DNA from: DSVZ01 sp964568145
GTDB lineage: Bacteria; Verrucomicrobiota; Verrucomicrobiia; Limisphaerales; J093
Reading direction: 5' to 3'
Length of the DNA stretch: 64,000 bases
NCBI GenBank assembly: GCA_964568145.1
Contig: CAZMOZ010000006.1
Location: 62,001-126,000 of the forward strand
Under the pieces are notes generated by a model, which saw only the letters and a list, made by a program, of their open reading frames with translations, had not been told where the DNA came from and did no database searches. Shown piece after piece: positions 51,796 through 62,962 of this stretch; position 1 is the stretch's first letter; the number at the start of each line of letters is the position of its first letter. Made by a program: the position numbers and the translations under genes.

Positions 51796-54700
51796 CTACT
51801 GCCGGAGCCGGTAGAAGGCGGTGGCCGTCCCCGGAGTGAGCGTCACCGGGCTGCCGGTCACGCCCGGCACGGTGGTCCAGGCGGGGTCCGTGAGCCGCTC
51901 CTTGGTTTCCAGCACGAAGGTCGCGGTGGATTCCCAGGAGAGCGTGATGCTGCCGTTCGGGTTCTTGGCGATGCGGAGCACGGGCGGCTCGACCACCGGC
52001 GGCACCCCTTCGATCACGACGGGAATGCCCGCCGCCGAAGGGCCGTTCAGTGCTTCGATCTCGGCGTTGCTGAGGCGGCCTTCGCGAATCTGGATCGCAT
52101 TCACCCACATCTCGCGGCGTTCGTCCTGATCGCCGTCGGCGAAAAGAATCGCCGTGGGCTGCAAGGCGCGGCGCGGATTGTCGAGGCCCTGGTTGGCGGT
52201 CCAGTTGTCCTGGAAGATGCCGTCCACATACTTCACGACGACCGGCGGGTTGGCCGCCATGTCGTACGCGGCGACCACGCGATGCCACGCGCCGGCTGTG
52301 AAGGCGCCGGTGCCGTTGTAGCCGCCGTTGCCCTGGCCGAAGTTGTTGCCCTGCCAGAAGAGGTCGCCGTCGTCGGTGTTGCTCAACGAGCTGATCTGCA
52401 GCAGCGAGGCCGCGCCGGGGCCGGTTTCCGCCACCAGCACGTCCAGGATGAGCGTGTACTGGTTCACCCGCGTGCCGCCGCCGTTGGGTTTGATGCGGTG
52501 CTCCATCACGTAGCCGATGTTGCGGACCAGGTCTCCGGGGACGCGCATGATTCTGGCCGGCTGGCCGCCGATGTCGGGCACGCCGAGTTCGGTGGTCGTG
52601 CCAAACTGGGTGCCGGCCTTGGTGAGGCCTTCCGGTCCATCCAGGTAGGCCAGCGGCGAACCGACGCTCGCGCCCAGATCGCCAAACTCGAAGTCCCACT
52701 GGCCGGTGACCGTGGTCCTGGGCAGCGCGAGCGGAATGCCCGCCACCGAAGGCCCGCCCAGCCAGGCGGCCTCGGCGTCGCTGATCTTGTTCGGCCGGAT
52801 TTGAATTGAGTTCACCCACATCTCGCGGCGTTCGTCCTGATCGCCGTCGGCGAAAAGAAACGCCGTGGGCTGCAAGGCGCGCCGGGGATTGTCCAGGCCC
52901 TGGTTGGCGGTCCAGTCGTCCTGCTTGATGCCGTCCACGTACTTGGTGACCACCGGCGGGTTGGCCGCCATGTCATAGGCCGCGACGATGCGGTGCCATT
53001 CCCCCGGGGTGAAGGTGCCGCGGCCGTTGTAGCCGCCGTTGCCCTGGCCGAAGTTGTTGCCCTGCCAGAAGAGGTCGCCGTCGTCGGTGTTGTTTAGGGA
53101 ACTGATTTGCAGCAGCGAGGCCGCGCCGGGACCGGTGGTGGCGACCAGGACGTCCATGATGAGGGTGTACTGGTTGACGCGGGTGCCGCCACCGTTCGGG
53201 GCGATGCCGTGGGTCATGACATAGCCGATGTTGCGGTCCAGGTCGCCCGGCACACGCATGACCTTCGCCGTCTGACCGCCGATGTCCGCCACGCCGAGTT
53301 CGGCCGTCGTGCCGAACAGGGTTCCGGCCTTCGTGAGTCCTTCGGGACCATCAAGGTACTCGAGGCCCTTGCCCACAGTCGGGCCTAGATCGCCGAAGTC
53401 GAAGTCCCATTGGCCGGCAACCTGGAGCAGCGGCAGGGTGCGCGGGACGCCCGCCGCCGAAGGCCCGCCCAGCCAGGCGGCCTCGGCATCCGACAGTTTG
53501 CCGGCGCGAATCTGAATGGAGTTCACCCACATCTTCCGGCGCTCATCCTGGTCACCGTCGGCGAAGAGAATGGCCGTCGGCTGCAGGGCGCGCCGCGGGT
53601 TGTCCAGGCCCTGGTTGGCGGTCCAGTCGTCCTGCTTGATGCCGTCCACATACTTGGTGACCACCGGTGGGTTGGCCGCCATGTCGTAGGCGGCCACGAT
53701 GCGATGCCATTCCCCCGGCGTGAAGGTGCCGCGGCCGTTGTAGCCGCCGTTGCCCTGGCCGAAGTTGTTGCCCTGCCAGAAGAGGTCGCCGTCGTCGGTG
53801 TTGTTCAGCGAGCTGATTTGCAGCAGCGAGGCCGCGCCGGGGCCGGTGGTGTCCACCAGGACGTCCATAATGAGGGTGTACTGGTTGACGCGGGTGCCGC
53901 CGCCATTCGGGGCGATGCCGTGGGTCATGAGGTAGCCGATCTCGCGACGCACATCTCCGGGCACTTCCATGACTGCGGCGACCTCGCCATTGATGGCGGG
54001 CACGCCCAGGGTGGCGGTGGTGCCGAAGCGCGTGCCGGCGGCAGTCAAGCCGGCCGGACCGTCGAAGTATTCGAGCGGCTGTCCGACCGTGGCCCGCAGG
54101 TCGCCGTTGTTGAAATCCCACTGGCCGGTCACCTGCGTGGCCGAGCCGCCCGCCACGATGATGCGGAAGCTCCAGAGACTGGTGTAGGTGATCGAGCCGG
54201 AGTCGGTGTACTCCAGGCGCACGGCGTTGTCCGGGTTGGTGCGGCTGGCGTTGGGATCGTAGCGGAGGGTGATCCGGTCGTTCAGCTTGGTCAGCAACTG
54301 CGGGGTGACCGGGGTTTCGTTGAGGAAAAGCCTCACTCCGGAAGCAGCCACAGTGGTGGTACCATCCACGATCAGCGCCTCGATTGGTGCCGCGGCGTTG
54401 TTGCCTTCGGAGCCCGGGGCGGGAGCGACCTCCGCCACGTACGGGCCCTTCGCCTCCGCCACGCCGGTGTCGGCAAAGGCCTTGATGGCGCCGGGGACGA
54501 TCGTTTCATTGACCGGGATCCGGTCCCCGGCCGTGCTGATGCTGTAAAAGTGCAGATTCGCGCCGCTGCCGGTCTGCCAGTACAGGATGCGGAACGGATA
54601 CAGCCCGGCCACCGGCGCATTGACCGTGAACTGGTTTTCGTTGCGCCAGTTGTTCTGGAAGCCCGGGGCGATGCGCTCGAACTCCGCCACCTTCAGCCCG

Positions 54701-55263
54701 AAATAGTCGCGGGGATTCCGCGCCACGAACACCTGGTAGGCGTCGTCGTCGTTGATGTCCGTCCGCTCGGCCGTGGTGCTGACGCCGAAGGTGTGCTCGC
54801 CGGCGGTGAGTTCGAGAAACGCCACGGCCTCCACGGCGAATTTCTCAGTGTGACCCCCCGAACCAGGAATGCCCGGAAAGGGCTGGGAGCTGAGATAGGC
54901 CAGCTCCGTTCCGTCGAGCGCGGTGATCGTGATGTCCAGGCCGTCGCGCTCAAAATTGACCGTGGAGATCGTATAGGCGCCGCCGGATCCCGGCCCCGGC
55001 AGGGCTTCGTTGGGAATCAAGCTGCCGGCGGCGTCGGTGAGGGTGCCGTTGATCTGCTTGGCGGCCCGGATGGCGTTGTTGGCCACGACGGCATCGGCTG
55101 GCGCCTGGACCACGCGGACCGTGAAGCCGGGCGTGGTCGAGGAACCCAGCGGCAGGGCGGCGGTGGCCGGCAACGGCACAGTCGCCGCGGCAACTGGGAG
55201 GGGGGTCAGCAACACCCCGGCGCCGAGCAGGCCGCCGAGGAAGGAGGAGTGCAGGGATTTCAT
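51796..55263 (-). CDS. Secreted protein with three tandem LamG-like domains
   Basis: This 1155-residue exported protein has a signal peptide (SSFLGGLLGAGVLLTPLPVAAA). The first 350 residues are beta-rich and include AYLSSQPFPGIPGSGGHTEK and NNWRNENQFTVNAPVAGLYP, a PA14-like look. Three LamG/concanavalin-like units of 237 residues follow, each starting TGQWDF and containing NQYTLIMDVLV, DDGDLFWQGNNFGQGNGGYN and WTANQGLDNPRRALQPTA. The C-terminal 60 residues (ITLSWESTATFVLETKERLT, ending FYRLRQ) match the tail type of the DUF5010-like protein. No catalytic domain is seen. It probably binds surface or extracellular polymers. A frame upstream of 55263 is open but non-conserved. Confidence 0.82.
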   Translation of the reverse strand: MKSLHSSFLGGLLGAGVLLTPLPVAAATVPLPATAALPLGSSTTPGFTVRVVQAPADAVVANNAIRAAKQINGTLTDAAGSLIPNEALPGPGSGGAYTISTVNFERDGLDITITALDGTELAYLSSQPFPGIPGSGGHTEKFAVEAVAFLELTAGEHTFGVSTTAERTDINDDDAYQVFVARNPRDYFGLKVAEFERIAPGFQNNWRNENQFTVNAPVAGLYPFRILYWQTGSGANLHFYSISTAGDRIPVNETIVPGAIKAFADTGVAEAKGPYVAEVAPAPGSEGNNAAAPIEALIVDGTTTVAASGVRLFLNETPVTPQLLTKLNDRITLRYDPNASRTNPDNAVRLEYTDSGSITYTSLWSFRIIVAGGSATQVTGQWDFNNGDLRATVGQPLEYFDGPAGLTAAGTRFGTTATLGVPAINGEVAAVMEVPGDVRREIGYLMTHGIAPNGGGTRVNQYTLIMDVLVDTTGPGAASLLQISSLNNTDDGDLFWQGNNFGQGNGGYNGRGTFTPGEWHRIVAAYDMAANPPVVTKYVDGIKQDDWTANQGLDNPRRALQPTAILFADGDQDERRKMWVNSIQIRAGKLSDAEAAWLGGPSAAGVPRTLPLLQVAGQWDFDFGDLGPTVGKGLEYLDGPEGLTKAGTLFGTTAELGVADIGGQTAKVMRVPGDLDRNIGYVMTHGIAPNGGGTRVNQYTLIMDVLVATTGPGAASLLQISSLNNTDDGDLFWQGNNFGQGNGGYNGRGTFTPGEWHRIVAAYDMAANPPVVTKYVDGIKQDDWTANQGLDNPRRALQPTAFLFADGDQDERREMWVNSIQIRPNKISDAEAAWLGGPSVAGIPLALPRTTVTGQWDFEFGDLGASVGSPLAYLDGPEGLTKAGTQFGTTTELGVPDIGGQPARIMRVPGDLVRNIGYVMEHRIKPNGGGTRVNQYTLILDVLVAETGPGAASLLQISSLSNTDDGDLFWQGNNFGQGNGGYNGTGAFTAGAWHRVVAAYDMAANPPVVVKYVDGIFQDNWTANQGLDNPRRALQPTAILFADGDQDERREMWVNAIQIREGRLSNAEIEALNGPSAAGIPVVIEGVPPVVEPPVLRIAKNPNGSITLSWESTATFVLETKERLTDPAWTTVPGVTGSPVTLTPGTATAFYRLRQ
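52004..54136 (-). repeat. Three 711-bp tandem repeats within the LamG gene
   Basis: The units begin on the minus strand near 54136, 53425 and 52714 and are spaced exactly 711 bases. They are very similar but not identical: units 1 and 2 share long runs, while unit 3 has more changes (ILDVLVAETG for IMDVLVDTTG, IFQDNW for IKQDDW). The constant spacing and high identity mean recent expansion or ongoing homogenisation. Confidence 0.9.
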
Positions 55264-55740
55264 GCTTGGAGTTTGGATTGATGCCGCGCGCGCAAGGTCC
55301 GACTCGCCGGGCGTACCCGGTGGCAACGTGGCGGTCGTAACGTGGCTTTCTCGCACGTGGAGCAAGCCAAACATAGCACCGAAGTCCGACCCTGCAATTG
55401 ACCACAACACAACGTCTGGCTGCCGCGTCACCGGCGGTTGAAACCGCTTCCGCCACGGAAGCGATGGCACCCCCGACGGAGTCCGCCACTGAAGGCAAAC
55501 CGGTTACCCTGCGATTGACTGGGGCAATTCTTGACTGGGATGGAGTTCTTTCCGGACAGGCGGGGCGCGGTTTCCCCGGCCAGGCCCCGGCGGACAAGAG
55601 GCTTGCGCCGGCAGCGGGGGCCGGTACTGTCTCGCCGCGCTGCGGTTCAAGGCGGCGCCAGCCGGGCGGGCGCCGGGCTGCTTCCCCTGGTCGGGAGCGC
55701 GGGCTGCCCGCCGTCACACGAAGCAATTGGATTCGAACAC
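55264..55740. other. Intergenic region between divergent LamG and pckG genes
   Basis: This 477-base gap should hold both promoters. On the plus strand TTGACTGGG occurs twice (55515 and 55531), 16 bases apart, and could be a -35 or a regulator site, but no convincing -10 follows. GGTTGAAACCGCTTCCGCCA, then CGGAAGCG (55435-55465), forms a small hairpin. A frame open from 55531 into pckG has no conserved residues before MSKLGTCN. Confidence 0.4.
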
Positions 55741-57510
<1,770 letters not shown>

Positions 57511-57611
57511 CCGGCTTCGGCCGCAGCAGCCCGCCGAACGCTCCGCCGCCCCGCATTCCAACCGACGGGGCGGTTTGGTCGAAGGCGCGCTTTCGCTGCG
57601 CGCCGGACATT

Positions 57612-57752
57612 CCTTGAGGTGCTGGGGCGAGACTCCGTCGAGCCCTGCTGTCTTGGTTCCTGGTTTGTAGTTCGGGGTTCGTTGAGCTTCCGCTCTCAGG
57701 CTCATCCCCAGTCCCTAAACCCTTGCCCCCTTCTTTCGGTTTCGGATTTCAG
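57612..57752 (-). repeat. Dispersed intergenic repeat, family A, copy 2
   Basis: Read on the minus strand this aligns with 2483-2612 through its whole length and adds the AGGGCTCGACGGAGTCTCGC end shared with 5211. Together with the family C element that follows, it fills most of the 357-base gap between pckG and the CII-like gene. The purine-rich strand has repeated GAACC and GAAACC motifs. No coding potential is visible. Confidence 0.75.
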
Positions 57753-57783
57753 CGCATTCGGCCGGGTGGGGAGAGCCGCGGCC

Positions 57784-57854
57784 GTTGAGACCTAAAAGCG
57801 AGGTTCGGCGGGCGAGACGTGCTGCGCTACGGCCAATTTCGGCTTTCGGGTTGA
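57784..57854 (-). repeat. Palindromic intergenic element, family C, copy 2
   Basis: On the minus strand CTCAACCCGAAAGCCGAAAT leads into TGGCCGTAGCGCAGCACGTC and TCGCCCGCCGAACCTCG. The central GGCCGTAGCGCAGCACGTC matches the centre of copy 1 at 47692-47766 with few changes, while the right arm (CGCTTTTAGGTCTCAAC) has decayed. It lies 13 bases past the stop of the CII-like gene. Confidence 0.75.
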
Positions 57855-57867
57855 GTGCGCTTGCGCG

Positions 57868-58356
57868 TCAGTGCGTCGTCTTGACGTGCGCCGCCACCTC
57901 CTCGCGCAGTGCGCGGAAGTTGCCTTCCTCGCAGCACCGCACAAACGCCTCCGTGGCGGTCTTCAGGTCTTCCCAGCGCGCGCGGATCGCCTTGGATTCC
58001 GCGGGCGAAATCTGGTCGTCGGCCGCAGCCGAGGCGATCACCGCGAGCAGGTCCGCAAACTCCTGCACCACCTGGTTCGTGGCCGGGATCAGGTCGGGCG
58101 GGTGCGGCCAGACGGCCTTCGGGTTGCGGATGAAGAAGCCGCCGGCGCGCTGGCAGATCCACTGCACGATCCGCTCGTCGCGGGTGACGCGCACAAGCTG
58201 TTCGATCCGGTCGAGGGGGTTGGTCGTGCCGCTGCCGGTCTCGGTGATGGGTTCCGCCCATTTGTAGATCAGGGACAGCGAAAGCCCGAGCTCGGAAGCG
58301 ATCTGTTTGGGGTTGCCCGAGTCATACACCTCGCGCAGCAACTCGTGGGATTGCAT
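57868..58356 (-). CDS. CII-like regulatory protein
   Basis: This 162-residue protein has an N-terminal helix-turn-helix (GNPKQIASELGLSLSLIYKW, about 14-33), then TGSGTTNPLDRIEQLV and RIVQWICQRAGGFFIRNP, matching the phage regulatory CII-like family (P2-type), with a C-terminal helical half (VVQEFADLLAVIASAAADDQ). Close relatives occur as single chromosomal genes in many Verrucomicrobiota and Planctomycetes, and no phage gene is near, so a host regulatory role is likely. The ATG at 58356 fits the family start MQSHELLREVY; the frame is open to 58416. Confidence 0.78.
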   Translation of the reverse strand: MQSHELLREVYDSGNPKQIASELGLSLSLIYKWAEPITETGSGTTNPLDRIEQLVRVTRDERIVQWICQRAGGFFIRNPKAVWPHPPDLIPATNQVVQEFADLLAVIASAAADDQISPAESKAIRARWEDLKTATEAFVRCCEEGNFRALREEVAAHVKTTH

Positions 58357-58483
58357 GGCCGCAGGGTGCGAAGCCGACGCCCGCTTGGCAAGGCGAAGCT
58401 GGCCGGCGGGCGGCATCAGGGCTGCGCCGCAGCCAGACGGTAAGCCGCACCGGTCATTGTCCCGCCCGGAGCCGCCGGCCGGC

Positions 58484-58858
58484 TCAAGCCTCGCCGCCGC
58501 GCGTCAGGCCGCATTCATAAACGAACCAGGCCGGGTTCAGGTGGCCAAGCGGACCTTTGAGTTTCTCGAGTTCCGCGGCAGGTCCGTGAACCTCGAGCCG
58601 GATGAGATCGGCCAGGGTCAGGAAGCGCGCAAGCAGCGCGCCCACATTGGTCAGATGGGCCAGCGCGCCGTCCGCGTCGGTGTACGCCTCGCGGCAAAAG
58701 ACCTGCCCGTCGTTAAGGGTGAACTCTTAAAACAGGACCTTCTCCTCCGTCGCCGTCCGGGCCACGAACTCGCGCAGCAGGGCTTTGGCCTCGTCCAGCT
58801 TCCCGGCGTGGACGTTGAAGTAAGGGTGGATGCTGACCGCGCGCTCGATTGGATTCAT
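58484..58858 (-). pseudogene. Antibiotic-biosynthesis-monooxygenase (ABM)-like gene with internal stop
   Basis: A 125-codon frame starts MNPIERAVSIHPYFNVHAGK and contains GKLDEAKALLREFVARTATE, then EKVLF, a TAA stop at codon 44 (58727-58729), then EFTLNDGQVFCREAYTDADG and ends AWFVYECGLTRGGEA. The two halves are in the same frame and together form an ABM/quinol-monooxygenase-type ferredoxin-like domain, where the stop replaces the expected tyrosine of a LFYEF strand. One substitution (TAC or TAT to TAA) explains it. It could be a young pseudogene, a sequencing error or, less likely, read-through. ABM enzymes act on quinols or oxidised small molecules. Confidence 0.8.
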
Positions 58859-59054
58859 GGCGCGCAGCTTGGACGCCGGAAGCTGATTCCGCAAGCCGCT
58901 GGACCCACGCTGGCTGACGGTTGTCTGGGTGCCGTTGGCTGCGGTTAAGCGCCTTCATCCGCCATCACCGGTTAGGGTGTGCGACCCTTTCGTCCGCGCT
59001 GTGGCGACCGCGCGGTTGACAAGTTGGTACGCGCGCAGCAGCGTTGGATCATCA

Positions 59055-62045
59055 ATGGGGAAAGTGGCCCGCATGATTCCCGATTCGACAGGGCGGAGGA
59101 TGGAGCCGGCTCGAATGCGCCGGAATGCGGACCGGCGAAGGGGAGCGGACGCGCCCCAGAGCTTTCAGGGCTTGGGAACGTGCTGTCCCCAACCAGCCGG
59201 TCCAGTTCTCGCGCCCAACAGGCGACTCAGGGGAAGTCTGCGGGCGTTTCTGCTCGCGATGGTCATGATGGCGGGGCGGCCGGACGCGCAGGCCGCGTCC
59301 GTGAACCTCGACCCGGTCCTGGTCGGTCAATGGCCCGGTCGCGGACAGGCCGTAGTAAAGGGGATTGCCGCGGTTGGCTCGTACGCGTGCGTGGCGCTGG
59401 ACCAGGGCGGCTTTGAAGTGCTGGATGCCCGCCAGCCGACCGAGCCCCGCCGGGTGGGATGGCTCGTCACCGCGGGGCCGGCGTGGAGCGTGGCCGCCAC
59501 CACCAGCCGCCTGGCCTGCGTCGCCGGCCCGGGTTTCTTGGAGGTCATTGACTGGAACGACCCGGTGCGCCCGCGTCGCGTGGGGTACACCGGGCACCGC
59601 GGACTGGGTTGGGACGTCACCGTGCAGGGTGAATACGCATACGTGGCGGATGGCAGTCCGGGGCTGAGCGTCGTCAGTCTCCGTGAACCCAGCCAGCCGC
59701 GCCGCGTGGCCGGCCTGTCCCTGCCCGGCCCGATTTCAGGCGTGGCCGTGACGGGCGACCTCGCAGTCGTGGCGGCGGGCGACCTTGGGCTGGTCTGTCT
59801 GGACGTGCGGGATCCGCTGCAACCGCGCCGGCTGGGAACTCTCAACACGCCGGTGTGGGCCTATGGCGTGGCTTTGGTGGGCACGCAAGCCTACGTGCGC
59901 GACGGCGCAGGCCTGGTGATCGCCGACGTGAGCGATCCGGCTGCGCCCCGCCAAGTCGCGCTGATCACAAACCAGTGGGAGCTGCAGTGGGTCGCCGCCA
60001 GCGGCGCGCGGGTCGCGTCCGATCATGTCTATGTTGTCCAAGCCGGCCCGCCGGGAATGTTCGCGGTCCTGGCGATGGTGGAGGTAAGCGATCCAGCCCG
60101 GCCGCAGTGGCTGGGTCTGCGGGATTTTCATTCCTCCGCCTTGGCTGTTGAACTGGCCGGTCACCATGCCGTGGTGGCCAACGGCGGGGCTGGCGTCGAA
60201 ATCCTCGACATTGCGGAGCCGGCGCACCCCCGGCGTGTCGGCGGCTGGGACACCGCCGGCAACGCCCGTGACGTGGTCCTGGCCGGTGGCTTCGCCTATG
60301 TCGCCGACGAGGACGCCGGTCTGGCCGTGATTGACATCAGTGACATCACCAGCCCGCGTCAAGTCGGTCGGCTGGACACGGCCGGCCAGACTTACCAGGT
60401 CGCGCTGGCGGGCGAGTTGGCGTTCCTGGCCGATGGAACGGCCGGCTTGGAGGTTGTGGACATCAGCAATCCGGCTGCCCCGCGTCGGATCGGCGGCCAC
60501 ACGCCCAGTGGTTGGCCGGCGGACATCAAGGCGGCGGGCCCGCGCGCCTGGATCGCTGCCGGGACTTATGGTCTGCAGATTCTTGACCTCTCCGACCCCG
60601 GAAACCCGCGCCGGCTGGGCCGGCTGGACACGGGGGGCAACGCGCGGGCGCTCGAGGTGCGGCAGGACTTTGCCTACATTGCCAACGGGGAAGCGGGGCT
60701 GGCCATCGTGGACGTGGCGGATCCCTCCCGGCCGCGGCTGGTAGCCACCCACCAAACTGCCGGCCCCGCGTACTACCTGACCTTGGCGGGCGACTTCGCC
60801 TATGTGGTCTCGGGCCATGCCTTGGAAATCGTCAACATTGCCAATCCGGCCGGGCCGCGTCGGGTCGCGGTTTACGAGGCGGATAGCAATCTCCAAAGTG
60901 TGGCCGTGGCAGGTTCGTTCGCTTACCTCATGCAGGGGTGGAACGGACTCATGGTGCTGGACGTGACGGACCCGACCGCCCCGAGGCCAGTCGGGATGGT
61001 GGAGCCGGTGGATTACGCGGTGCATGCGACCGTCGAGGGCGGTTTTCTTTATGTGGCTGAGGGTGCGAAGCTGGCAGTCTTTGACCTCAACAACCCCGCC
61101 GCGCCGCAACTGCGCGGAAGCGTGGACCTCGGCAACTGGGTGGCGCGCGTCGGGGTTCGGGGGGCTCGGGGCTGCGTGACCGGCTGGTTCGGCGTGGCCA
61201 TTGTGGACTTGGCCGACCCGGCTGCTCCCCGTGTGGTTGCCAGTCACTACCTGGATCAGGTCGGAGCCGTGGCCATCGCGGATGATTACCTCTACCTGGG
61301 GGTCTGGGAAGCCGGCTGCCTGGTGTTTGATGTCTCCAACCCCGTCCAAATCCGGCAGGTGGGTACCTACCTGAGCCAGCCGGCCTGGGGCGTAACGGCG
61401 GTGGGCTCCCATGCCTACGTGCTGGCCGGGAACTGGCGGGACGGCGCGCTGGAGGTGTTCGATGTCGCCGACCCCACCCGGCCGGAACTGGTGTATCGGC
61501 TGCCGATGGCGCCACGTCCGCTCGGCCTGGCGGTGGCGGGAGAGCGGGCCTATCTGGCCCGCCCGGACGCCCTGCAGGTGCTGGACATCCGCAACCCGGC
61601 CCGGCCCGAAATTCTCAGCACCAATGTCCCTGGCGGCGGCACTTTGACCGTGAGCACCAACCACGTCTATCTGGGCAGTCATGATCTCCTGCGGGTGCTC
61701 GACTTCACTGAACCGGGCGCGCCGCGCTTGGTCGGTTCCGTGCCGGTGCAGGCTTCGGACATCGTCGTCAACGGTGACAAAGTGGTGGTCGCCGCCGGCA
61801 ATTGGGGAGTGTTCGTGCTCGACCGCTACAGCCCGCCGCTGCGGCTGGTCCCGCTGGGTATGGGCGAACGCCGCCGGTTCCATTTCCAGGTGCAGGGGCC
61901 GCCCGGCAAGACCGTCTGCGTGCAGCAAAGTCCCACCCTGGCCCGCTGGTTCGACCAGACGTGCCTGTACTTGACGAACGGGCTGGCGGAGGTCGCCATC
62001 GAGGCTTATGGCCCCACCCGTTTCTTTCGTGCCGTAAAGAGGTAA
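59055..62045 (+). CDS. Secreted LVIVD-repeat beta-propeller protein
   Basis: This protein of about 996 residues contains a hydrophobic export segment (SLRAFLLAMVMMAG then RPDAQA) about 55 residues from the chosen ATG. It then holds 19 copies of a 40-50-residue LVIVD repeat, each ending in a variant of P-x-x-PRRVG (for example GFLEVIDWNDPVRPRRVGYT and GLAVIDISDITSPRQVGRLD), typically after a GDFAYVA-type strand. These repeats form beta-propellers on the cell surface. The last 60 residues (RRRFHFQVQGPPGKTVCVQQ, ending FFRAVKR) are a beta-tail as in the other secreted proteins here. The start is uncertain: ATGs at 59055, 59073, 59100 and 59115 are in frame, and the last would give the most normal signal peptide. 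Confidence 0.8.
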   Translation: MGKVARMIPDSTGRRMEPARMRRNADRRRGADAPQSFQGLGTCCPQPAGPVLAPNRRLRGSLRAFLLAMVMMAGRPDAQAASVNLDPVLVGQWPGRGQAVVKGIAAVGSYACVALDQGGFEVLDARQPTEPRRVGWLVTAGPAWSVAATTSRLACVAGPGFLEVIDWNDPVRPRRVGYTGHRGLGWDVTVQGEYAYVADGSPGLSVVSLREPSQPRRVAGLSLPGPISGVAVTGDLAVVAAGDLGLVCLDVRDPLQPRRLGTLNTPVWAYGVALVGTQAYVRDGAGLVIADVSDPAAPRQVALITNQWELQWVAASGARVASDHVYVVQAGPPGMFAVLAMVEVSDPARPQWLGLRDFHSSALAVELAGHHAVVANGGAGVEILDIAEPAHPRRVGGWDTAGNARDVVLAGGFAYVADEDAGLAVIDISDITSPRQVGRLDTAGQTYQVALAGELAFLADGTAGLEVVDISNPAAPRRIGGHTPSGWPADIKAAGPRAWIAAGTYGLQILDLSDPGNPRRLGRLDTGGNARALEVRQDFAYIANGEAGLAIVDVADPSRPRLVATHQTAGPAYYLTLAGDFAYVVSGHALEIVNIANPAGPRRVAVYEADSNLQSVAVAGSFAYLMQGWNGLMVLDVTDPTAPRPVGMVEPVDYAVHATVEGGFLYVAEGAKLAVFDLNNPAAPQLRGSVDLGNWVARVGVRGARGCVTGWFGVAIVDLADPAAPRVVASHYLDQVGAVAIADDYLYLGVWEAGCLVFDVSNPVQIRQVGTYLSQPAWGVTAVGSHAYVLAGNWRDGALEVFDVADPTRPELVYRLPMAPRPLGLAVAGERAYLARPDALQVLDIRNPARPEILSTNVPGGGTLTVSTNHVYLGSHDLLRVLDFTEPGAPRLVGSVPVQASDIVVNGDKVVVAAGNWGVFVLDRYSPPLRLVPLGMGERRRFHFQVQGPPGKTVCVQQSPTLARWFDQTCLYLTNGLAEVAIEAYGPTRFFRAVKR

Positions 62046-62107
62046 AGTCCGGCCTCGCCGACCTTGGTTGAGGCCGGTTCAGGATCGTGGAGTGAAACAC
62101 CGAATGA

Positions 62108-62938
62108 CTATCCGGCCAGCGGCGTGAGATGCGCGAGGCTCCTGGCCGCCTGCGCAGGTGTCCCGCATTCGACCGAGAAGACGATGTCGCGCGGGCATTT
62201 CTCGCGCACGATGCGGATGATGCGGTCCCAGTCGAGCACGCCCTCGCCGCAGGCGCAGCCCACCGGCGTGCCGGTCACCTTGCCGCGCTCGGCCTCGGAA
62301 TGCGCCACGGAGATGTCCTTGGCATGGAGATGCACCAGCCGGCTGGCCACGCGTTCGAGCCAGGCATAGACGTCGTGGCCACAGAGGTAGGCGTTGCCGG
62401 TGTCGAAGTTGATGCCGATGGCGGGCGACTTCACGAGGTTGTAGATGCGGTCCAGGCCGTCCGGGTGGCGCGAGTACTGGGCGTGGGGCTCGATACCGAT
62501 CTTCACCCCCCGCCGCTCGGCGATGAACGCCGCCTCCTGGAGAGTGTACTTGATCAGCACGAAATCCTCCTCCTCGGTCGTCCATTTCGCCTTGACGCCT
62601 TCGTCGGTGTTGATGACCGGCACGCCGATCTCGGCGGCGACGCGGATGGCCAGCTTGATGTACTCGCCGTGCACCTCCGGCCGGCCCAGCGGGCCGTGCG
62701 ATTGCAGGCCGGAGATCGTCAGTCCGGCCTGGTCGCAGGCGTCCTTGATGCGCCACGGATCGTCGAACATCGAGACGGTGTGGAAGTAGCCTGCCTCGCT
62801 CATGAGTTCGCGGCCGAAGTGGACCATCGGCTCGAAGTATTTGTAGCCCATGTCGGCGGCGGCCTTGACGGCCCATTCAAACGGCTTGTCCGAGCTGCGG
62901 GAGAACTCGGCGTTCAGTCCGATGTGGATTTTGCCCAT
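62108..62938 (-). CDS. Sugar-phosphate isomerase/epimerase-family TIM barrel
   Basis: This 276-residue protein of the xylose isomerase-like (AP_endonuc_2) family has the metal-site pattern GVKIGIEPHAQYSRHPDG (Glu), INFDTGNAYLCGHDVY (Asp/His), LVHLHAKDISV (His) and IVFSVECGTPAQAARS (Glu). Close members epimerise keto-sugars or act on inositols; the exact substrate is not evident. It lies 24 bases downstream of the ceramidase-like gene, same strand, so the two are probably co-transcribed. The ATG at 62938 is preceded by GGAAA, a reasonable ribosome-binding site. Confidence 0.85.
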   Translation of the reverse strand: MGKIHIGLNAEFSRSSDKPFEWAVKAAADMGYKYFEPMVHFGRELMSEAGYFHTVSMFDDPWRIKDACDQAGLTISGLQSHGPLGRPEVHGEYIKLAIRVAAEIGVPVINTDEGVKAKWTTEEEDFVLIKYTLQEAAFIAERRGVKIGIEPHAQYSRHPDGLDRIYNLVKSPAIGINFDTGNAYLCGHDVYAWLERVASRLVHLHAKDISVAHSEAERGKVTGTPVGCACGEGVLDWDRIIRIVREKCPRDIVFSVECGTPAQAARSLAHLTPLAG

Positions 62939-62962
62939 GACAGTTTCCTTTCTGGGTTGGGG

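Noticed and set aside
57868..58356. Prophage marked by a CII-like gene
   Set aside because: No integrase, capsid, tail, lysis or attachment-site sequence is seen on either side.
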